Assembly (NCBI RefSeq): GCF_029433105.1
Contig: NZ_JARNTW010000013.1
Coordinates: forward strand, 62,001 to 126,000
Source of the DNA: Runella sp. MFBS21
GTDB lineage: Bacteria > Bacteroidota > Bacteroidia > Cytophagales > Spirosomataceae
Length of the DNA: 64,000 bases
Reading direction: 5' to 3'
In this document: positions 8,388 through 17,865 of the stretch, piece by piece
Numbering within the stretch: the stretch's first letter is position 1
How the letters are laid out: each line of letters begins with the position of its first letter
The notes under the pieces: model-generated
Told to the model about the DNA's origin: nothing
Database searches by the model: none
Seen by the model: the letters and a program-made list of their open reading frames with translations, nothing else
Made by a program: the position numbers and the translations under genes

Positions 8388-11222
8388 TTATAGTTCGGGT
8401 AATAGGATATAAACTCCTATGACGTCCATGGGTAGGACTGGCTCAACAGGTCGAAATTTATTGCCCAAGCCGACGGCTCGTCGGAAGCGTTCGTGGGCTT
8501 CTACCAAAGCATTGGCTCTGGTGATGGCAATGGGGTCGGTGATTTGGTTGTACAGTGTTGGTTTGTTTATCCATTCCAATTCTTCATTGAGCCAGTACAT
8601 TTGTTCACCCAACTCCACGTTTTCAGCGGCTTTTGTTTCCATAAGAAGGCGATTTGCGATAGGTTCTTCTAAAAACAATTGCTCAGAAACATCCCCTTCA
8701 TAACCCCATACAAGGAGTTCTTCGGCAACGAGTTCCTGCTTTTCGGTCACTTCCGAAATTACATTTCTTACCCTAAACTGGACCAGTGTCGTTTTATTCG
8801 TGACTGCTCCTGTTCTAACCACGGAGGCGCGTGCCACGCCCGTTTGGTAGCGTTTTTCGAGCGCATCGGTGAGTAAATATTGACAGAGTTGCTCCACAAA
8901 CAGGTGATTACGGCCTAAATAATGATAGCCTTGCGGAGTAGGTGAGATAAAAGATATGGATACTTTTTCCTGATCAGAAAGCAATCCCCGCAAACGAGCA
9001 GGTATATTTTGCGTAAAAATCAGAAAACCTTCAGGTTGTACTTTGACCTGTACTCCCAAGAAACGTAATGTTTCTATTACGAAATTTTGAACGGCTTCCA
9101 CGTTTCCAATAGCCTGATCTACTTCTTTCAAATCATCCTCAATTTCCTGCGCTTTGATGGCATTTTGGGCAAAAATACTGCGAGAGGCTTTCTCCAGTTT
9201 CGTTGCTTTTTGGTAAGCATCCGACACCTTGAGAAGATTCTGCTGATACGTGTCATCACTTCCAAAATCCAGTGCCATTTGAGTACCATGATGCCTGGTA
9301 TCATTGAGAAGAACTTTATTCAAAACTGCATCCATGATGGAACGGCTATCTTCGGGAAACGGTACGCTGATACCCGTTGCCTTGCGAATTTCTTTGGCTT
9401 TACGGAGTAATACTTCCAATACAATGCTGTCGATGGGGTTGTCGCTTCCGTAGAGCAGCATTACAAAGACCTCTTTGGTCAATTGCCCGAAACGGTCAAT
9501 TCGTCCTTCCCGTTGCTCCAGCCGATTAGGATTCCAAGGCAAGTCATAGTGGAGAATGGCACTGAAATACGCTTGTAAATTAACCCCTTCGCTAAGACAG
9601 TCCGTTGCGATGAGCACACGTAAAGGGGCTTTGCCTATTTCATCAATTCGTTCGCGGCGTTGCTCATCGGCCAATTCACTCGTGATTACTTCCACCTCAA
9701 TGTGAGGGAATTGCCGTTTAAGTTCCGCAGTTAGTACTTTACCCAAGTAATTGGCAGTGGCAATATAGCGACAGAAAACAATGGGATTGATTCCCTTTTT
9801 GAGCCAGTTGGACAGTTGTTCAAGGGTAGTTTGGGCCTTCGTATCCTTGCTTAGACTCATCAGGTTAGCACATTCATTTGCTAATGATTTAAAGGATGTT
9901 ACCAAGCCCTCTACAGAACGCTGCGAGTATTCAGTCACCTGCACGGGCGCAACATCGCCGGCATAAAAGTCGGCATCCAATACAGGGTTTTCGTCGGTAA
10001 ATACTTCAGTAAAGTCATTGTCGTCCCCCAATTTTCGAGAAAACATTTCGTAACCTACCGCAGGGCTGGACATCACACCTCGTAACAATGCCAAGGCTGC
10101 AAAGTAATTACCTTTGATTTGAATATCGCTACTACCCATTTGGGTGATTTTTCGGGCTACTTTCAGTACTTTCTCAAAAAAAACTGCATAAGGCTTCGAA
10201 AGAGCATAAGCCAATTCGGCAGATATTCGGTCGGGGAAAGGGGTGTCTTCCCCCAGCCATTTTTCAACGTCAATACGTCGCCTTTGTACAAAATGGCGGG
10301 CAATTTCTTTACGTTTGGTTTCATCGGCTTCGGCGACGTGGGTATTTTTGAAAGAAGATTTTAACAGCCCCAATAACGATTGAAACTCTTCCTGCTTTCC
10401 GCTGTGGGGGGTAGCGGTAAGCAAAAGCAAGTGTTGTTTTTGCTTTTGTGAAATTTCGTGTAACAAATGGAATCGTTGTTGCTGACTTGGGGCCGTTGCT
10501 CCTGCTGGCATTGCGCAGGTATGGACTTCATCCACGATGATAAACTCGGGAATATGGTCTAAAAAAATCCGTTTGTGGCTTTCGGCTTTGACATATTCTA
10601 TGGAAATGACCTGAAACGGAAACTTTCGATATAAAATTTCGTCGTTACGGAGTTGGCGTTCCAACTTGGCAATGGTTCCTGAACGAATGATGATAGCTTC
10701 AATTCCGAACTTATTTTTAAGCTCTTCCTGCCACTGTTCGCACAGGTGCGGCAAGCACAAAATGGCGAAGCGTTTGATTTCGCCTCGATCCAGTAGCTCC
10801 CGGGCAATCAATAATGCTTCAATAGTTTTGCCTACCCCCACGTCGTCAGCAATGAGTAAGCGTACGGTATCTTGTCGCAGTGCCATAATCAGCGGTACCA
10901 TCTGATAGGAACGGGGACGAAAAGAAAGTCGTCCTAAACTGCGAAACGGTCCCGATGCCGAGCGAAACGAAAGGCGATTGGCATTGTAGAGCAGTTTGGC
11001 GGATTCAAAGTTTCCTAAATCCTCGTTGGAAGGTTTAGGAAAATCAGTAGGTTCGACTTTTTCAAGCAGTTTGGCTTGTAGTGGTAAAAAGATACCCGTT
11101 ATTTCTTCCTCATTACCACCAAGCGGCTTGAGCAGCAAAACGTCTTCTGAATCATGCGGTTGCACGACCCAATCGCGTTGTCGAAAACGTACTAAATTAC
11201 CTGGTTTGAACGTGAGTTTCAT
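8388..11222 (-). CDS. SNF2-family helicase of the DISARM DrmD type
   Basis: The 944-residue protein opens with a small beta-rich region (FKPGNLVRFRQRDWVV) and then a two-lobe SF2/SNF2 ATPase. Walker A is DDVGVGKT at 126-133, preceded by SYQMVPLIMAL (Q-motif-like). The Walker B box is IIVDEVH near 225-231, motif III is LTATPHSG, and the second lobe ends with EQREGRIDRFGQ (motif VI). The phrase LCLPHLCEQWQEELKNKFGI with the CAMP box after DEVH matches what I know of DISARM class 1 DrmD. It is expected to translocate on DNA as part of a restriction complex in the cytoplasm. Its ATG overlaps the stop of the upstream helicase gene by ATGA. A bacterial HepA/RapA relative is the alternative, but the neighbours favour defence. 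Confidence 0.85.
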   Translation of the reverse strand: MKLTFKPGNLVRFRQRDWVVQPHDSEDVLLLKPLGGNEEEITGIFLPLQAKLLEKVEPTDFPKPSNEDLGNFESAKLLYNANRLSFRSASGPFRSLGRLSFRPRSYQMVPLIMALRQDTVRLLIADDVGVGKTIEALLIARELLDRGEIKRFAILCLPHLCEQWQEELKNKFGIEAIIIRSGTIAKLERQLRNDEILYRKFPFQVISIEYVKAESHKRIFLDHIPEFIIVDEVHTCAMPAGATAPSQQQRFHLLHEISQKQKQHLLLLTATPHSGKQEEFQSLLGLLKSSFKNTHVAEADETKRKEIARHFVQRRRIDVEKWLGEDTPFPDRISAELAYALSKPYAVFFEKVLKVARKITQMGSSDIQIKGNYFAALALLRGVMSSPAVGYEMFSRKLGDDNDFTEVFTDENPVLDADFYAGDVAPVQVTEYSQRSVEGLVTSFKSLANECANLMSLSKDTKAQTTLEQLSNWLKKGINPIVFCRYIATANYLGKVLTAELKRQFPHIEVEVITSELADEQRRERIDEIGKAPLRVLIATDCLSEGVNLQAYFSAILHYDLPWNPNRLEQREGRIDRFGQLTKEVFVMLLYGSDNPIDSIVLEVLLRKAKEIRKATGISVPFPEDSRSIMDAVLNKVLLNDTRHHGTQMALDFGSDDTYQQNLLKVSDAYQKATKLEKASRSIFAQNAIKAQEIEDDLKEVDQAIGNVEAVQNFVIETLRFLGVQVKVQPEGFLIFTQNIPARLRGLLSDQEKVSISFISPTPQGYHYLGRNHLFVEQLCQYLLTDALEKRYQTGVARASVVRTGAVTNKTTLVQFRVRNVISEVTEKQELVAEELLVWGYEGDVSEQLFLEEPIANRLLMETKAAENVELGEQMYWLNEELEWINKPTLYNQITDPIAITRANALVEAHERFRRAVGLGNKFRPVEPVLPMDVIGVYILLPEL

Positions 11223-14200
11223 CGTATCTTTTTGAAAATATCAGGGCGTTTGGCCACAAATTGGGGAAGCGGTTCGCTGTAATACCAGACTAAAATCTGA
11301 TAGCCTGCTTTTTTGAGGGCTGCTCGTTTTTGAGTATCGTCTTCATTTACCTGCGGACTGTCATGTACGCTGCCATCGCAAAAAATACAGATATTGGGTT
11401 TATATAAAAAATCAGGACGTACGTACATGTTAGGAATGGAGGGTTGAGCTACATCAGGGAGACGTAAGTTATTGGTATATAAAAATTTCAAAAATACCTG
11501 TTCGGTCGAAGAGTTTGGGTCGCGGGCAGCTTCGAGTGTATTGTATTGGGCATCATAGTTGTCGTAAGTGCGTGACGTTTGGAGTTCAATGGTACAGTTC
11601 ATTAATCGCTCCAAAGCATCTTTTATTTCCCAACGGTCTATTTCCTTGTGGTCCCGCTGGTTATAATAAGATAGTAAGTCGTCGTAAGTGGCAGCGGGTG
11701 AATTTTGAGCCTCCATTAAGACGCCCTCTTTCATAAAACAGATATTGAATGCTTCTTTAACAATTTCCTGAAACATTTCTACTCGCTCTACTAACTGCGA
11801 CAATACCCCTAAGCTGCCCTGCGCCGATTCATACAGTAAAATATTGGGCTGTTCGGTTTCACCCATCAACATTACGCCAATTTCGTTTGATTCTACTTGA
11901 AATACGTTTTCAATGGCTCGTTTCAAGGCGTATTGAAGAGAAATTACTCCTTTTTTATTAAGTGCAAGAGCTTGGACAGGTTGAATATAAATAGCATTGG
12001 CGGTGTCAGAAGTAAAGATTTTTACGTCCTTATATTCATCGTTATTTGCCGGATTGGTTTCTTCATCGTCCCCTCTCCAATAGCCTGACTTTAATTCTAA
12101 GCGAAAGCCCTCTTCCTGTTTAATGCGCCATTTATAATTGACATGAACGATGCGGGCCGTAGGCATTGAATGGATTCTAAGTAAAACGGTATCATTGTAC
12201 TTTACATGAGCGTCCACCGTTTTTTCAAAACCGTCTTCCACATAAAAATACGTTTTGATGTCAAACCCGCGAGAGGTGCGTTCTTCTTCTTCACAATTAA
12301 TTCGCTGAATTTCTCGAGCACGGGTTTCAGCCATTTCAATGATCGGAACGACAATTTTTCGCTCCGCGTCATTTCCCAGAGGCTTTTTTACAATGGGGTC
12401 AGTATCCCAACTCAATTGATTATCCATCATAAAATACCCAGTCAATCGGCTTACTTTGGCCGTTTTGAGTTTATTTTCAGCATCAGGAATGATGATTTGA
12501 TTAATACGGTACTTGGAACCATCGTGGTAAATGATGTTTTGAGGGCCAAATTCCCGTAAAGCTAAGAAACGAGGGCGTGATACGTATTCCCCTCCTTTGT
12601 CGCTGTTTTCCATAAAGGAGCGAATTGGCAAGCGGGTAAAGTTATAGCCGGGTAAAAAGCCTTCTGAGGCAAAATACCGATAGGGATAAAATTCGGAGAG
12701 TTGACGAATACCTCCCTGATTTTCGTTGAGCAACAGATCGCGTTGCTGTTTACCCTGACGGATGTCAGTTTCAGCACTCTTACGTTCTCGGCTTTCACGC
12801 CCGTAAATTGGGTTCTCAATAATTGCATTTCCCCGCACAATTTGGTCCTGCGCCGACTTATAGAGCGTTCGCCAGCGGTTAAGACATTTATCAAGGTCAT
12901 TAGTAAAACTGTCGACTTTGGTTTTCACCCATTCCTTCTGAAACCATTTGTAGTTATGGTCATTCAGGCGTTGCTGAATGACTGGATCTTCAATAAGCTT
13001 ATAAAAAGTCGTAATAATTCGTTTTTTTTCCCCTTCTGAGAGAGCAAAAGCGATTTTTATATCTTCTTTGAGAGGAACGCCCGCCGGAATGGCATCAATC
13101 TCCAGAAAATCTCGGATGGTTCTTTCAAAAGCATGAGACGATTTGACCATGATGTAGCAAGCGTGCAGGTGGTTTTCCCAAAGCTCTTCATTAATTAGGT
13201 CAATGCGCGGCGCCTGAACATTGCCAGCCACCATATCGGCAGCATGATCGAAGTAATGGCGGTCGTGGGGGGAATGATTGGAACAATAAGTAAAAACCAT
13301 CGCGGCTTGTCCTCCCCGACCAGCGCGCCCGCTTCGTTGGGCATAATTGGCAGGGGTAGGCGGCACATTACGCATGTGTACGACGCTGAGTTCAGAAATA
13401 TCAATACCGAGTTCCATGGTGGGTGAGCAAAACAATAGGCTAATTTTGCCATCACGGAAAAGTTGCTCACGTTCTTTACGAGTCTCGGAACTAATTTGGC
13501 CAGTATGTTCTTTTCCCTCAATGGTAGTTTCAGCTAACCTTCGGGCGTAGAATTGTTGAAAATATAAATTGGGCTTTAAGCTTCTGGATTTATAACTTCG
13601 GCTCTTGATTTCGTCAAGAATTACTGTTTGACTATCTCCCAATTCCCAGGAAATCATATCCACCCGAATTTGATAGATTAATATTTCCTGATGACTATCT
13701 GATTTAACCTTTGTTGGCTTCAACCAACCTGCATCGTGCATAAAGTTCAGTAGTAAATAAACCGTTTCCTGATAGATACTCTCCTCGTGCAGGTCTTCTC
13801 CGAATGATTGGGCTAAGGGAATCAGCCATTTCGCAAAACCACTTCGTCGTCCTATACTATGGGTGTATTTGTTATTGTTAGGGGCTAAATTTTCGACCCG
13901 AATAAAGGATGGACTTTCAATTTTTTCGTTTTTATCTAAAGTCCAAGGGGCTTTCAGTTTTTCAGCAAAAATGCGAGTATTCTGGTCAATAACATTTTCC
14001 TGTAGGAGCGAATATTCGAGAGCGTATTGTTTACGAAAAAAATCAAGAATCTGATGAACGAACGTAATACGATTAGAAATAGGCATTTTGAAAAGTAGAG
14101 GAACTCGTTGACAGAGTTCGTCGCTGACCATTGTTTCTTTTAATTGTTTGTAAGTTACTTTTAGCAGCGCACACTGCTCTAAGTTGGGCATAATGACTCG

Positions 14201-16336
14201 CCAACTTCGGCGCAAATCGTGTAAAATACGATACATCAAATAATCCCGAAAGGCATCGGAATTGTCTTTAGCAGGCCCAGGGAATGCACTGGGATATTGG
14301 GCATATTGCTCTTGTGGTATTTTCAGGCTACTAAATACTTCAAATGCAATCGTTGAATAATCTAAACTTCGATTCTTGGTAAGTGCGTGAAAAATAGAGG
14401 ATCTTAACTGCCCAACTCGAATAAAATCATTGAAATGCCCTGCCTGAAGCGATGCATCTTGCCGGTTGTCGGTAAAGCTCAATAATTTACTTTCCTTGAC
14501 AGTTAATCCAGTGGATTTTAATTGATTCAATACTGCCAGAGAAAGAACGGTAGTAGCGGTACTTCTCCCTTCACCACCCAAACCAATTAATTTGGTTTGC
14601 TCGGAGCTGCGGGTGTCGAAAAATGTACCCGAAGTAGGGTCAAAAAGCAAAGGAAACGATATAAACCATCCTTCAAACGAAAGAGGTTCGACGAAAGAAT
14701 AACTGCCATTGGCATCAAAATAAATCTTTTTGGGAAGTCGGTCACGGTATTCTTTAATGGGTTTGAGTCCTTCTTTTTTTGTTTCTCTAAACCAAGCTTT
14801 AGGTAGAGAATCTTTATCACGTTCATAGTCCCAAATCATCTCCTCTTCGGGATAGTCTAAAAAGATGTACCCGTTGAGCTTGCCTGATTCATCGTCAGCG
14901 GTATCCCAAAAGGTACGAGGCTCAACGCTGCCAGCCTCCAAAGTTACACAGATGAACTCATGACCAGAATTGCGGCTAAATGCCACTGGATACAATTTCT
15001 TGGAGTTATCCTGTATTGAGTACCGTGCCGTATCCAGTGAGATTTCCCGGGTAGCTATTGATTCTAATGTTACGTAAACGGAACCCGTTTGAGCCACAAA
15101 TTGATGGATTCTGTATGGTAAATAATTTTGTTTTTTTTGAGGATTTGCATTTAGTGTATTTGCCCAAGTAAGTATGAGAAGCAGAGCATTTGTACATATC
15201 TGTTCATCCAGATAGACATAAGCCGCCAATTCTTTAGCTATTTGGGTAAGTGTTTGTGGTTTCTTCCTCACCAAAACATCATCTTTTTCTTCCAAAGCAA
15301 TTTGTTTTTCGAGCCAGATTGCCAAAGGGTTATTTCTGAATAATTTGGCATCACCATCTACATTAATGGGTTCAAGAACAACTTGTCTTACTTTAATTTC
15401 TGAGTATTCCTGATTGGATAGGCTTCTGCGAAGTTTCTCAATAACCACTTGGTTTGGATTGAACTCTTTTCCAAAAATGATGGTAGCTACTTCGGCAACT
15501 TTCTGTTTTTGTTGAATCAGAGTGGTATCTTTCGCGGAAATCATGGTGGCAGAAGTACCAATGGGTATCAAATCATTGGTGGCCAAAGCTTTGATACGGC
15601 GAATCAGGAATGCTACATCAGCGCCTTGCCGACCTCGGTAGGTATGTAATTCGTCAAAAACAATGAATTTAAGTTTTTCTTTGATTGCTTCTCGGAAGCT
15701 GCTCTCCCCACTTCGAGTCATAATGAGTTCAAGCATCATGTAGTTAGTCAAAAGGATATGCGGTGGGTTGTTCTTAAGTTCTTCACGCTCTTCCTCTTTT
15801 TCCTGTCCAGTATATTGTCCAAAGCGAATAGGAAATGATTGGCCTGACTTCTCATAGTTCTCCTGGTACTTTTCAATTTCTTTGTATTGGGAATTAATTA
15901 GTGCGTTCATCGGATAAACTATAATCGCGCGTATCCCTTCTGTAATTTTACTTTGCAGGATGTCATTGAAGATAGTAGCTATGTAAGTCAACGATTTGCC
16001 TGACCCTGTACCCGAGGTGACGATAAACCCTTCGCCTTTAGTGCCGATTTCAATCGCATCAATTTGATGTTGATACAATTCCCATGTGCGCCCCGAATCA
16101 CTTGAAAAAATTCTTTTCATGTAAGGGTGAAACACAGATTTTTGGATCAGCATCTCCACTGTTGTTCCCTTTTCAAAAGAAGGATTGAACTGAATAAGTG
16201 GCTCTGGCCAGAGTTTACCGCTGTTTAGGCCGGTATTGACTTTTGATTCAATGTGCGGGTCTTTAATTGAAATAAAACTATTGATGTATGAGCTGTATTC
16301 ATCAATAATTTTTCGGTGTGTGTCAAAGACATTCAT
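11219..16336 (-). CDS. Large DEAD/DEAH-box helicase with DUF1998 region and C-terminal Vsr/DUF559-like nuclease domain
   Basis: The 1705-residue protein is the first gene of the operon. It has Walker A TSGTGSGKS at 107-115, Walker B FIVFDELHTYRGRQGAD, motif III GTSATM, a second helicase lobe with LLFCSPTMELGIDIS, and motif VI NYAQRSGRAGRGG. A DUF1998/MZB-like segment follows (ILLYESAQGSLGVLSQL). The last ~70 residues read PDFLYKPNICIFCDGSVHD and continue with TQKRAALKKAGYQILVWYY, the layout of DUF559/Vsr-type PD-(D/E)XK nucleases. DISARM splits helicase and DUF1998 into DrmA and DrmB, whereas Druantia DruE joins them; this protein could be a DrmA-DrmB fusion or a DruE-like variant. It probably unwinds and cuts invading DNA, which is inference. 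Confidence 0.85.
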   Translation of the reverse strand: MNVFDTHRKIIDEYSSYINSFISIKDPHIESKVNTGLNSGKLWPEPLIQFNPSFEKGTTVEMLIQKSVFHPYMKRIFSSDSGRTWELYQHQIDAIEIGTKGEGFIVTSGTGSGKSLTYIATIFNDILQSKITEGIRAIIVYPMNALINSQYKEIEKYQENYEKSGQSFPIRFGQYTGQEKEEEREELKNNPPHILLTNYMMLELIMTRSGESSFREAIKEKLKFIVFDELHTYRGRQGADVAFLIRRIKALATNDLIPIGTSATMISAKDTTLIQQKQKVAEVATIIFGKEFNPNQVVIEKLRRSLSNQEYSEIKVRQVVLEPINVDGDAKLFRNNPLAIWLEKQIALEEKDDVLVRKKPQTLTQIAKELAAYVYLDEQICTNALLLILTWANTLNANPQKKQNYLPYRIHQFVAQTGSVYVTLESIATREISLDTARYSIQDNSKKLYPVAFSRNSGHEFICVTLEAGSVEPRTFWDTADDESGKLNGYIFLDYPEEEMIWDYERDKDSLPKAWFRETKKEGLKPIKEYRDRLPKKIYFDANGSYSFVEPLSFEGWFISFPLLFDPTSGTFFDTRSSEQTKLIGLGGEGRSTATTVLSLAVLNQLKSTGLTVKESKLLSFTDNRQDASLQAGHFNDFIRVGQLRSSIFHALTKNRSLDYSTIAFEVFSSLKIPQEQYAQYPSAFPGPAKDNSDAFRDYLMYRILHDLRRSWRVIMPNLEQCALLKVTYKQLKETMVSDELCQRVPLLFKMPISNRITFVHQILDFFRKQYALEYSLLQENVIDQNTRIFAEKLKAPWTLDKNEKIESPSFIRVENLAPNNNKYTHSIGRRSGFAKWLIPLAQSFGEDLHEESIYQETVYLLLNFMHDAGWLKPTKVKSDSHQEILIYQIRVDMISWELGDSQTVILDEIKSRSYKSRSLKPNLYFQQFYARRLAETTIEGKEHTGQISSETRKEREQLFRDGKISLLFCSPTMELGIDISELSVVHMRNVPPTPANYAQRSGRAGRGGQAAMVFTYCSNHSPHDRHYFDHAADMVAGNVQAPRIDLINEELWENHLHACYIMVKSSHAFERTIRDFLEIDAIPAGVPLKEDIKIAFALSEGEKKRIITTFYKLIEDPVIQQRLNDHNYKWFQKEWVKTKVDSFTNDLDKCLNRWRTLYKSAQDQIVRGNAIIENPIYGRESRERKSAETDIRQGKQQRDLLLNENQGGIRQLSEFYPYRYFASEGFLPGYNFTRLPIRSFMENSDKGGEYVSRPRFLALREFGPQNIIYHDGSKYRINQIIIPDAENKLKTAKVSRLTGYFMMDNQLSWDTDPIVKKPLGNDAERKIVVPIIEMAETRAREIQRINCEEEERTSRGFDIKTYFYVEDGFEKTVDAHVKYNDTVLLRIHSMPTARIVHVNYKWRIKQEEGFRLELKSGYWRGDDEETNPANNDEYKDVKIFTSDTANAIYIQPVQALALNKKGVISLQYALKRAIENVFQVESNEIGVMLMGETEQPNILLYESAQGSLGVLSQLVERVEMFQEIVKEAFNICFMKEGVLMEAQNSPAATYDDLLSYYNQRDHKEIDRWEIKDALERLMNCTIELQTSRTYDNYDAQYNTLEAARDPNSSTEQVFLKFLYTNNLRLPDVAQPSIPNMYVRPDFLYKPNICIFCDGSVHDSPQVNEDDTQKRAALKKAGYQILVWYYSEPLPQFVAKRPDIFKKIR

Positions 16337-16373
16337 GGTTTAGGCAAAGAAATTGTATTGCAATGAAAGGTGT

Positions 16374-16381
16374 CAAATATA
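16374..16381 (-). promoter_or_regulatory. Candidate promoter -7 box of the defence operon
   Basis: Read on the minus strand the site is TATATTTG, a perfect match to the Bacteroidota -7 consensus TAnnTTTG, lying 37 bp upstream of the large helicase ATG. I do not see a well-spaced TTTG -33 box, so support is one-sided. Confidence 0.45.
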
Positions 16382-16508
16382 TACACTATTCTATAAAACT
16401 ACCTACTTAAAATTTTGCAAAGTAGTGTTCCTCTTTGAGGCCATGAAATCTCTTTACTTGCTTTTTCTGGACAATCTTCAAGAAAATAAATTTCTAAAGG
16501 GAGAGTTG

Positions 16509-17531
16509 TTAAAACATTAGTTCTTCATACTTCTTTGCCCCTTCAACCAAACGTTTATGGATTTGCTTACGGAGGGCATCGGGGGCGAGTACTTTCACAA
16601 TTTCTCCAAACCCTAAGATTTCCTTTTCTAATTCAAAATTCAGCTGCACAAAAAGCTCAATGATAATTCCCTCTTGATGACGCTCTAAGGTCACTTGTGA
16701 GCTATGAAGGGGTTTGGTTTCGAGATAAGGCGCATGAGCGGCGGCGACCCAGAGCCGCACCTTTCGGGGTCTTTGGTTGGGCGCCACTGTCACCCCAATC
16801 ACATCGCGGTAGTATTCTTCTGGATTGAGGTGCTCGTTGGGGCGATAGGCTGATTCGTTGCTAGGGGTTATATCAATCATGCGGTCGATGGCTAGATTTA
16901 AAATATCCTTTTGGTTGTTTTTGACTCCTACCGCAAACCAACGATTCTTAAATTCTTTGAGCCACCATACATGAAAAATAAACTTCTGTGGTGCTCTGGC
17001 CTTAAAAGATTGATAAGTAAGTGATATAGGTTTTTGTTGGATTATGACTTGATACAATGTATCCAAAAATACCAGCCCTTTCAGGTTTTCATTTTTTTCA
17101 AAATCAATAACCGTACGCTGATGATGCTTGGCAGCATATACATGGTCTTCTAATTTTTGAATTACATCCGTAAGTTGTTGAAAATGAGAAAAACCTTTGA
17201 ATTGGCGTAATACCTCTACGGCCTCATTCATACGTAGCAGGTCTTGGTCAGTTAGAGGGATTTGGGTAATGCTGTAATTTGGGTCTTCGTAAGTATAGTA
17301 CTTTTTGTCTACTACAATAATCGGCGCAAAGTAGCCTAATTTGTCACTCCGCATCATTTGCAGGTCGGCTTGGATAGTGCGGCGACTGATGCCTTTATCC
17401 ATACCTTCATATTCATACATGGTTTCGGAGACTTTGTCTATAAGGTCTTCGAGTGTCCATTTGCGGTGGCGATTGCGCAAACAGGCGTCTATCGTTTTGT
17501 ATCGAATAAGGGCGTTGCGGTTGACAGGCAT
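16509..17531 (-). CDS. WYL-domain transcriptional regulator
   Basis: The 340-residue protein has an N-terminal winged helix-turn-helix (about 5-75; SRRTIQADLQMMRSDKLGY), a WYL ligand-binding domain (about 155-235; PISLTYQSFKA, then WWLKEFKNRWFAVG) and a C-terminal WCX-type extension (VRLWVAAAHAPYL). WYL proteins bind nucleic-acid or nucleotide ligands and control phage-defence or DNA/RNA-damage genes. This subtype (MPVNRNALIRYKTID start) is common in Bacteroidota, and I associate it with RNA-repair clusters. It is divergent from the slipin across 573 bp carrying a Y-RNA-like element, so it probably controls both directions. It also lies 172 bp upstream of the defence operon on the same strand and could be co-transcribed with it. 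Which of the two modules it serves is open. Confidence 0.88.
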   Translation of the reverse strand: MPVNRNALIRYKTIDACLRNRHRKWTLEDLIDKVSETMYEYEGMDKGISRRTIQADLQMMRSDKLGYFAPIIVVDKKYYTYEDPNYSITQIPLTDQDLLRMNEAVEVLRQFKGFSHFQQLTDVIQKLEDHVYAAKHHQRTVIDFEKNENLKGLVFLDTLYQVIIQQKPISLTYQSFKARAPQKFIFHVWWLKEFKNRWFAVGVKNNQKDILNLAIDRMIDITPSNESAYRPNEHLNPEEYYRDVIGVTVAPNQRPRKVRLWVAAAHAPYLETKPLHSSQVTLERHQEGIIIELFVQLNFELEKEILGFGEIVKVLAPDALRKQIHKRLVEGAKKYEELMF

Positions 17532-17611
17532 GTGATTGTGATGTTTTTCTCAAAATTTCTGAAAATAATTTCAACTACGCAAAAAGACTGCGCAGACGCC
17601 GCTCACCTTTG

Positions 17612-17636
17612 CATCGTCAAACAAGGGATGACGATG
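17612..17636. promoter_or_regulatory. Perfect 8-bp inverted repeat, possible WYL operator or terminator
   Basis: The arms CATCGTCA and TGACGATG are separated by nine bases and followed by GTTTTA. The site lies between the WYL gene start and the Y-RNA-like element. It could be an operator for the divergent WYL regulator, a terminator-like hairpin, or the 5' part of the structured RNA. Confidence 0.4.
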
Positions 17637-17830
17637 GTTTTATAGAGCCACGTAGTACCGACGAAGTATCGCACGGTATACTGTCACAACCATCTCTATT
17701 TGATTTTTCTGTGGGTCGTGGGTTCGAATCCCGCCTTGGCGAAAGCCATGTAACTCAGTTGGGTAGAGTAACAGTCTCGGTAGAAGAAGGCCACTTCGTT
17801 AAAAATAGGTCACCTGATTCCATCAAGGCA
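17637..17830 (+). ncRNA. Bacterial Y RNA-like noncoding RNA (YrlA-type permuted tRNA mimic)
   Basis: A tRNA core is written in permuted order. CTGT at 17709-17712 pairs with ACAG at 17771-17774 as an anticodon-stem-like helix. Next comes a five-base variable loop GGGTC, then a T-arm at 17718-17734 (GTGGG, loop TTCGAAT, CCCGC). An acceptor-like stem at 17735-17750 (CTTGGC / GCCATG, one T-T mismatch) is closed by a GAAA tetraloop. After linker TA comes a D-arm at 17753-17769 (ACTC, loop AGTTGGGTA, GAGT) and then A at position 26. This is the architecture of the tRNA-like module of bacterial Y RNAs, which tether effectors to Ro60. Flanking bases can form a stem, but I cannot settle which pairing. 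No Ro60 (TROVE) gene is in the window. Boundaries are approximate. Confidence 0.7.
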
Positions 17831-17865
17831 AAAAATACTTCGGTGGGGGTGTTGAAATTCAATAC

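Noticed and set aside
17709-17774. A genuine tRNA gene
   Set aside because: The T-arm precedes the acceptor-like stem and D-arm, the acceptor is closed by a tetraloop, and there is no usable anticodon loop. It is a mimic, not a decoding tRNA.
17783-17797. Anticodon-like hairpin GAAG-AAGGCCA-CTTC after the D-arm
   Set aside because: The loop lacks U33 and it is separated from the D-arm by 12 bases, whereas the CTGT/ACAG helix fits the anticodon-stem position with correct spacing.
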